A stretch of DNA of 64,000 nucleotides, from the NCBI GenBank assembly GCA_028622995.1, contig JAJQJQ010000049.1, forward strand, positions 1,550,001-1,614,000. The letters run 5' to 3'. The translations under genes and the position numbers were made by a program. The notes under the pieces are model-generated. The model was not told the origin of the DNA. It ran no database searches and worked only from the letters and a program-made list of their open reading frames with translations. Origin of the DNA: Panagrolaimus kolymaensis (lineage: Eukaryota > Nematoda > Chromadorea > Rhabditida > Panagrolaimidae). Of the stretch, positions 60,386 to 64,000 are shown in pieces (positions within the stretch are counted from its first letter, which is position 1; each line of letters opens with the position of its first letter).

Positions 60386-61625
60386 ATGAACTATGTACAA
60401 GTAAGTGTTTTTTTTTTTTCTTCAATACTTTGTAAAACTTTTATTTTAGTTAAATATCGTCTAACTTATAATCATTTTGCTAAAATTCCTCGCGGTGGTC
60501 AATTTAAACATTTACGTGGAAAACAAACCGAAACAATTAGAACTGAAAAACGAGCTACAGTGAATTTGGAGACGCTGTTGCTATTGGAGCACCTGATTCT
60601 GGACGATATTTGATTGCAGCTGGACAAGATGATTGATGTAAGTTTGTTTTTGCTTGTTTTATAATCTCCTTACACCTCATTTTTTAGTCTTGCTATTTTT
60701 ATGAAACATCATCTGGATTTAAGTTGAAAGATATATGGCATCTGGAGAATCTGTACTTTCTTTACGTTTTCAAAAACTTGATAATCCTCGAACTTCCCTT
60801 GCTGAAACTAAACCTTATCAACTTTATTTCTGATTTGATAAATCATCTGCAAAACTTTTAAGAGTAGCAACTGGTGCTTCTGATGGTTACATATGAATAT
60901 GGGATGCAATGAGTTACATCGAAAATAGAGTATGTTTAATGTTTTATTTCTGTTTCAAATTATCATTCTTTCAGGATCCAACGATTAATGGAGCTCCGTT
61001 AACAGAAATTTTGGCTGATGAACATGAAAAAAAAGAATCAAAAGGAGATTTTAGTCAAGTTGATTTTTCGTATTGTGGTTCATTGATTACCAGCGTTTCA
61101 AATGATGTTCAATAATGGCACGTCTCATCAGGACAGAAAATTGGAACTTTGCATGAAAGTCTTGAATCACCTACTTCAAAATATAAATGTCGAACTGTAC
61201 GATTTGTTTGCTCAATCCAAACGAGAATTTTTCATCGCTGCACATAATTGCCGAATAAGAAATTCATAACAAGATTGCAAACTTTCATTATGGGCTTTTG
61301 AACAAGAAACCAAAGCATTTTCAAAACTTGAAATTAAAAAAGTTGTCAAAGATGTAAGTCATACTTTTGGTTAGCTTCTTTAAATTTAACTTTTTTTAGG
61401 CTATTTCAAGCATTACCATAAGCAGCTGTAGTAGCAGCATGGTGGCTTTAGGAACTCAAACTGGAAGTGTCTTTGTTTATGATGTTCGAAGTTTAAATAC
61501 TCTTTATTCTACCATTGAAACTCTTTGTACATTCGTAACTTCTATTGAATTTCTTCCACGAATACCTTTTGATACTCCAACAATGTGTCGAATTGAAAAA
61601 AGCAATGGACAATTACGCGATTAAA
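60386..61625 (+). pseudogene. sec-12: Decayed SEC12/PREB-like gene
   Basis: Fragments in several frames match PREB/Sec12, the ER-membrane WD40 exchange factor that activates Sar1 for COPII budding. Seen in order: TEKRATVN then, one frame over, SGRYLIAAGQDD (compare ETRATMNL...AAGQD); LRVATGASDGYI-stop-IWDA (LLATGGTDGYVRVW); DFSYCGSLITSVSNDVQ-stop-WH ([21 protein letters not shown]); and SSMVALGTQTGSVFVYDVRS...FVTSIEFLP (LGLGTVTGSVAIY...VTDVAFLP). In-frame stops are at 60634 (TGA), 60831 (TGA), 60894 (TGA), 61113 (TAA) and 61267 (TAA), with frame breaks near 60566 and 61220. GT-AG introns remain (60401-60449, 60638-60688, 60931-60975). At 60894, and possibly at 60634 and 60831, the lost residue could have been Arg (CGA to TGA). 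Introns show it is not a processed copy. Sequencing error is an alternative but unlikely for so many sites. Confidence 0.85.
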
Positions 61626-62074
61626 AATTTTCTTCATGTGTTAGCAGTGCGAATCCTTGGTTTCGGTTATTTCACTTTCACTTTCAATTACATTCTGTTC
61701 CATTTCCAAATGCGATTTCGTCAATGGTTTATTGGATGAAAGCTTCATTTTGGATGTTTTCATTTCATATTTTACTTTGGACTCTTTTAATTTATTGAAA
61801 CTGTAATTTTCTGGTTTTTGGAAAGGGATTATGAGTATTTTTTGTTTGTTTGTATCATGTAATAATAAAAGCATATTTATTTTTGTACGTTTACTCTTTT
61901 TGTTTTTAAAGCAGGTTTTATTTCTTGTTTGATATTTTTTGGTTTGAATAACGTTAGTTTGGTCTAAAAATATTGTGCGTAATTTCTTTAATGAATCACA
62001 TTGCTCCATTTTTCGTTCTGTTTGATGCAAGACAAAATTTTCAAAATGGTTGTTTATCTTTTTTTGTTTTTCAG
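61626..62074. other. Spacer between decayed SEC12 and securin-like gene
   Basis: It may hold the decayed C-terminal TM part of the SEC12 gene (61630-61790 has hydrophobic frames). It ends in the acceptor TTTTTGTTTTTCAG at 62061-62074. Confidence 0.5.
62061..62074 (+). promoter_or_regulatory. Candidate trans-splice acceptor before the securin-like gene
   Basis: TTTTTGTTTTTCAG ends 9 bases before the ATG at 62084, with no upstream coding exon that joins in frame. In nematodes such isolated acceptors usually receive a spliced leader. Confidence 0.6.
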
Positions 62075-62083
62075 GATTCAAAA

Positions 62084-62766
62084 ATGTCGCGAATCAATGT
62101 TCCTCTTCAACGAAATATGAATGTTCCAGATGAAAATGAAGTTGTTATGAAAACTCCATATAAACAAGGTCATAATACACCTCTCAAACTAATGGGTACA
62201 ACACCTCATTCTTCTCTTGCTAAAACTCTTCCAAAAACTCCTGGTTTAAGTATTCGATCAAATATTAATTTACTCAATAACACTCCTTGCGCTCGTCCAC
62301 CATTAACTCAAACACAAAATTTTGTGGCTTTTGAAGTAAGTTCCTCGTCGTTTTACTTCCCTATATTAAAAGATTTTTATTTTTTAGGAAGTATTGAGTG
62401 AAAGTGATGCCTCACAAGAAGCTAAAAATCTCTCATTTAGTCCTCAACGTAACAATATATTTGATGATGATGAAAATGAAATCGATTACTGTCAAGGAAG
62501 TCCTCTTCCATACAGTAAGCTTTTTATAAAACTATGTATGAAAACGATAACTCTTATAACATTTTTTAGTCAATGAAGCTGATTTAGAAAGAGAAATAGA
62601 AGATGTTGTACTTGAAGATCAATGTGATGAAATTTTTGAAAGATATTATGGAAAACAAACTTTCAACATGGATTTTGATGATTTCCTAATTCAACTTCCT
62701 GTCTATGAATCTGATGATGGCATTTCTGATGAAGAGGATAACATGATGTTTGTTCTTCAAGCTTAA
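62084..62766 (+). CDS. Securin-like protein (APC/C substrate), 191 aa
   Basis: Exons are 62084-62335, 62388-62514 and 62570-62766 with GT-AG junctions. The N-terminal half is basic and rich in TP/SP sites (KTPY, NTPL, KTPG). At residues 71-79 is RPPLTQTQN, an exact RxxLxxxxN destruction box. The C-terminal half is strongly acidic and contains a short hydrophobic-acidic motif MDFDDFLIQLP at 140-150, then an acidic tail. A basic, D-box-bearing N-terminus plus an acidic C-terminus with a separase-contacting motif is the architecture of securin, which inhibits separase until APC/C destroys it. Securins are poorly conserved in sequence, so the call is architectural. Another APC/C substrate is possible. 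The gene lies head-to-tail after the decayed SEC12 gene. Confidence 0.85.
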
Positions 62767-63846
62767 CCTTTATGCTTTTCTTTAACTTATGTACCTCATC
62801 TTTTTTTGATACTCACTTTTTTGCTATTTATTGTTTGTACATATGTATTTACTCGTTTTGCCTTATATAAATATTGCTTTGTGGTGGATTTTGTGGATCG
62901 TAAAAAAGCGTTTTTACGCTAAAGTATCTCTTAGATTATTTATGATGAAGGTCTTGGCATGTTAGTGTTTTCCTTTCAAATACTTTTATGAGTATCCATT
63001 TTTCTTCTAAACGATATTCACAGAGGCTGAACAAGAGCTTGAAGCAATGTAAAAATGCATAGTTAAACTTTCAGTTAGGTGCTTGCTATCCTCCATTTTT
63101 TCATATCAATGAAAACTCTTGTTTTCTTCTTTTATGTAAGTATAATTTTTTCAAATGCTTTTATTAGTTACTTTTCTTCTTTATAATGGTCATAACAAAC
63201 TTAACAAAGGTTTAAAAAAGTTGTGAAAAAGTGGATAGTTAACTAACAACTTTCATAAAAGTGCTTTTTTCTTTTCTTTCGTCGATAAAAATCATGGAAA
63301 AGTTCTTGCATCTGTTACTACTAACTAACTTATAACGTTATCTAATAACTTTGACTTTAATTTTAATCAAATGAGTGAAAAAATAAAAGACTTTGAAAGC
63401 AAATTCTTAAAGTTTTAAAGCTGTAAAAAATCTTTGATTGAAAAAAGTTAGTTTGCAAAGAATTCAAAATTCCCGCTTTTCCCTTTCATTTCGTTGGCTG
63501 CGTGTTATTTTTTTCTGCGTTGAGCGTTTTCTCTTTTTTCATTTTGCCAGCGTTTTGTGCTTTGAAGAAAACTGCTTTTTTGAGAGATCACAACTTTTTC
63601 CCATTTTTCATCATTTTTCCAATATTTTTACGAATATTACCTATCATACATTCTTTTTTAGTGATTGCTTCATCTTTATTGCATGTATTTTGTCAACCTA
63701 TGATCTTTTTACGTGAAAATACTTGTATTCTCACTTTTCTTAGCTTTACTCCATCCATATTCACAGTTTTTAACTTTAGCTTCTTTGCGTGTATTTATTG
63801 TTGTTATACGTGAATGATGTTTGTTTCATGAAAATGCTTATATTTC
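62767..63846. other. Intergenic upstream of the eL34 gene
   Basis: AT-rich. A short stretch at 63018-63050 (acceptor CACAG then a frame reading EAEQELEAM-stop) looks vaguely like the start of the last securin-like exon and may be a relic. No gene was recognised. Confidence 0.4.
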
Positions 63847-63856
63847 CATTTTTCAG
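63847..63856 (+). promoter_or_regulatory. Candidate trans-splice acceptor before the eL34 gene
   Basis: CATTTTTCAG ends 8 bases before the ATG at 63865. It is either an SL acceptor or the end of an intron in the 5' UTR; ribosomal protein genes in nematodes are normally trans-spliced. Confidence 0.6.
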
Positions 63857-63864
63857 GTATCAAC

Positions 63865-64000
63865 ATGGTTCAACGTTTAACCTATCGTCGTCGATTGTGC
63901 TACAATACATCATCAAATAAAGTCAGAGTCGTCAAAACTCCTGGTGGCAAAAATGTATTCCTCTACCGTAAAAAGCTAGGAAATGTTCCAAAATGTGGTG
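63865..64000 (+). CDS. rpl-34: Large-subunit ribosomal protein eL34, N-terminal part
   Basis: The frame starts [19 protein letters not shown] and continues [20 protein letters not shown] to NVPKCG at the window edge (45 codons plus one base). This is the highly conserved N-terminus of eL34 (eukaryotic [19 protein letters not shown]...TPG...YLYTKK.G), a basic protein of the 60S subunit. The following CxxC zinc-finger part lies outside the window. No intron is visible so far. The start is certain because the family begins at this methionine. Confidence 0.97.
   Translation, partial: MVQRLTYRRRLCYNTSSNKVRVVKTPGGKNVFLYRKKLGNVPKCG

Noticed and set aside
60386..61625. TGA read as sense (variant genetic code) in the SEC12-like gene
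   Set aside because: All other genes here use TGA only outside their frames, and this gene also has TAA stops and frame breaks.
63438..63813. Two overlapping Phe-rich frames of 92 and 103 codons
   Set aside because: Overlap in different frames, low complexity, and lie in the T-rich upstream region of the eL34 gene.
60386..64000. An operon of SEC12, securin-like and eL34 genes
   Set aside because: Spacers of about 450 and 1100 bp are long for nematode operons and the first member is dead; acceptors before the ATGs fit monocistronic trans-splicing equally well.

Overview
This 64 kb window is very AT-rich, intron-containing animal DNA, most likely from a nematode. The reasons are short introns ending in the TTTTCAG acceptor consensus, isolated TTTTCAG acceptors 9-10 nt upstream of start codons (typical of spliced-leader trans-splicing), and the gene content: a divergent Skp1-like gene, a Ty3/gypsy element, claudin-like tetraspans and a soluble fumarate reductase. 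Species and genus cannot be fixed from the sequence. Exon models were built by hand from splice signals and reading-frame continuity; all the multi-exon models close in frame.

Layout. 1-707: 5' part of a gene on the minus strand (low-complexity N-terminus, start of a probable LIM-type zinc finger). 6540-11644: a complete Ty3/gypsy LTR retrotransposon on the minus strand, with identical 283-bp LTRs, a 5-bp target duplication and an intact 1393-codon gag-pol. 12171-12718: a fold-back element with a GGCCC-rich core. 18927-20728 (-): two-TM membrane protein. 22190-22416: hAT-type MITE with an 8-bp duplication. 24554-25048 (+): single-exon Skp1-like gene. 29824-33719 (+): seven-exon gene for an unrecognised 937-aa protein. 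34256-36302 (-): arylacetamide-deacetylase-like esterase. 42325-42657 (+): secreted beta/gamma-crystallin-like protein. 43199-45238 (-): SLC35A nucleotide-sugar transporter. 46257-47094 and 49183-50045 (-): tandem claudin-like tetraspan paralogues. 51695-53787 (-): soluble fumarate reductase with a signal peptide and a C-terminal HDEL. 54111-54347: near-perfect palindromic MITE. 55571-57455 (-): FAM122/PABIR-type PP2A-B55 inhibitor. 60386-61625 (+): decayed SEC12/PREB gene. 62084-62766 (+): securin-like protein. 63865-64000 (+): start of ribosomal protein eL34.

There is no single pathway. Several products (esterase, fumarate reductase, sugar transporter, decayed SEC12, secreted crystallin, tetraspans) belong to the secretory system, but I take their proximity as coincidental. 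Two other products, the FAM122-type protein and the securin-like protein, are plausible cell-cycle regulators. The sequence between genes is mostly A/T homopolymer-rich DNA without coding signal.

The most interesting observations are the HDEL-ended fumarate reductase (a possible ER-luminal fumarate-reducing system like yeast Osm1), the TTAA-flanked fold-back element with an all-G/C palindromic core, the decaying SEC12 gene, and the unrecognised 937-aa protein whose six introns are all in phase 0.
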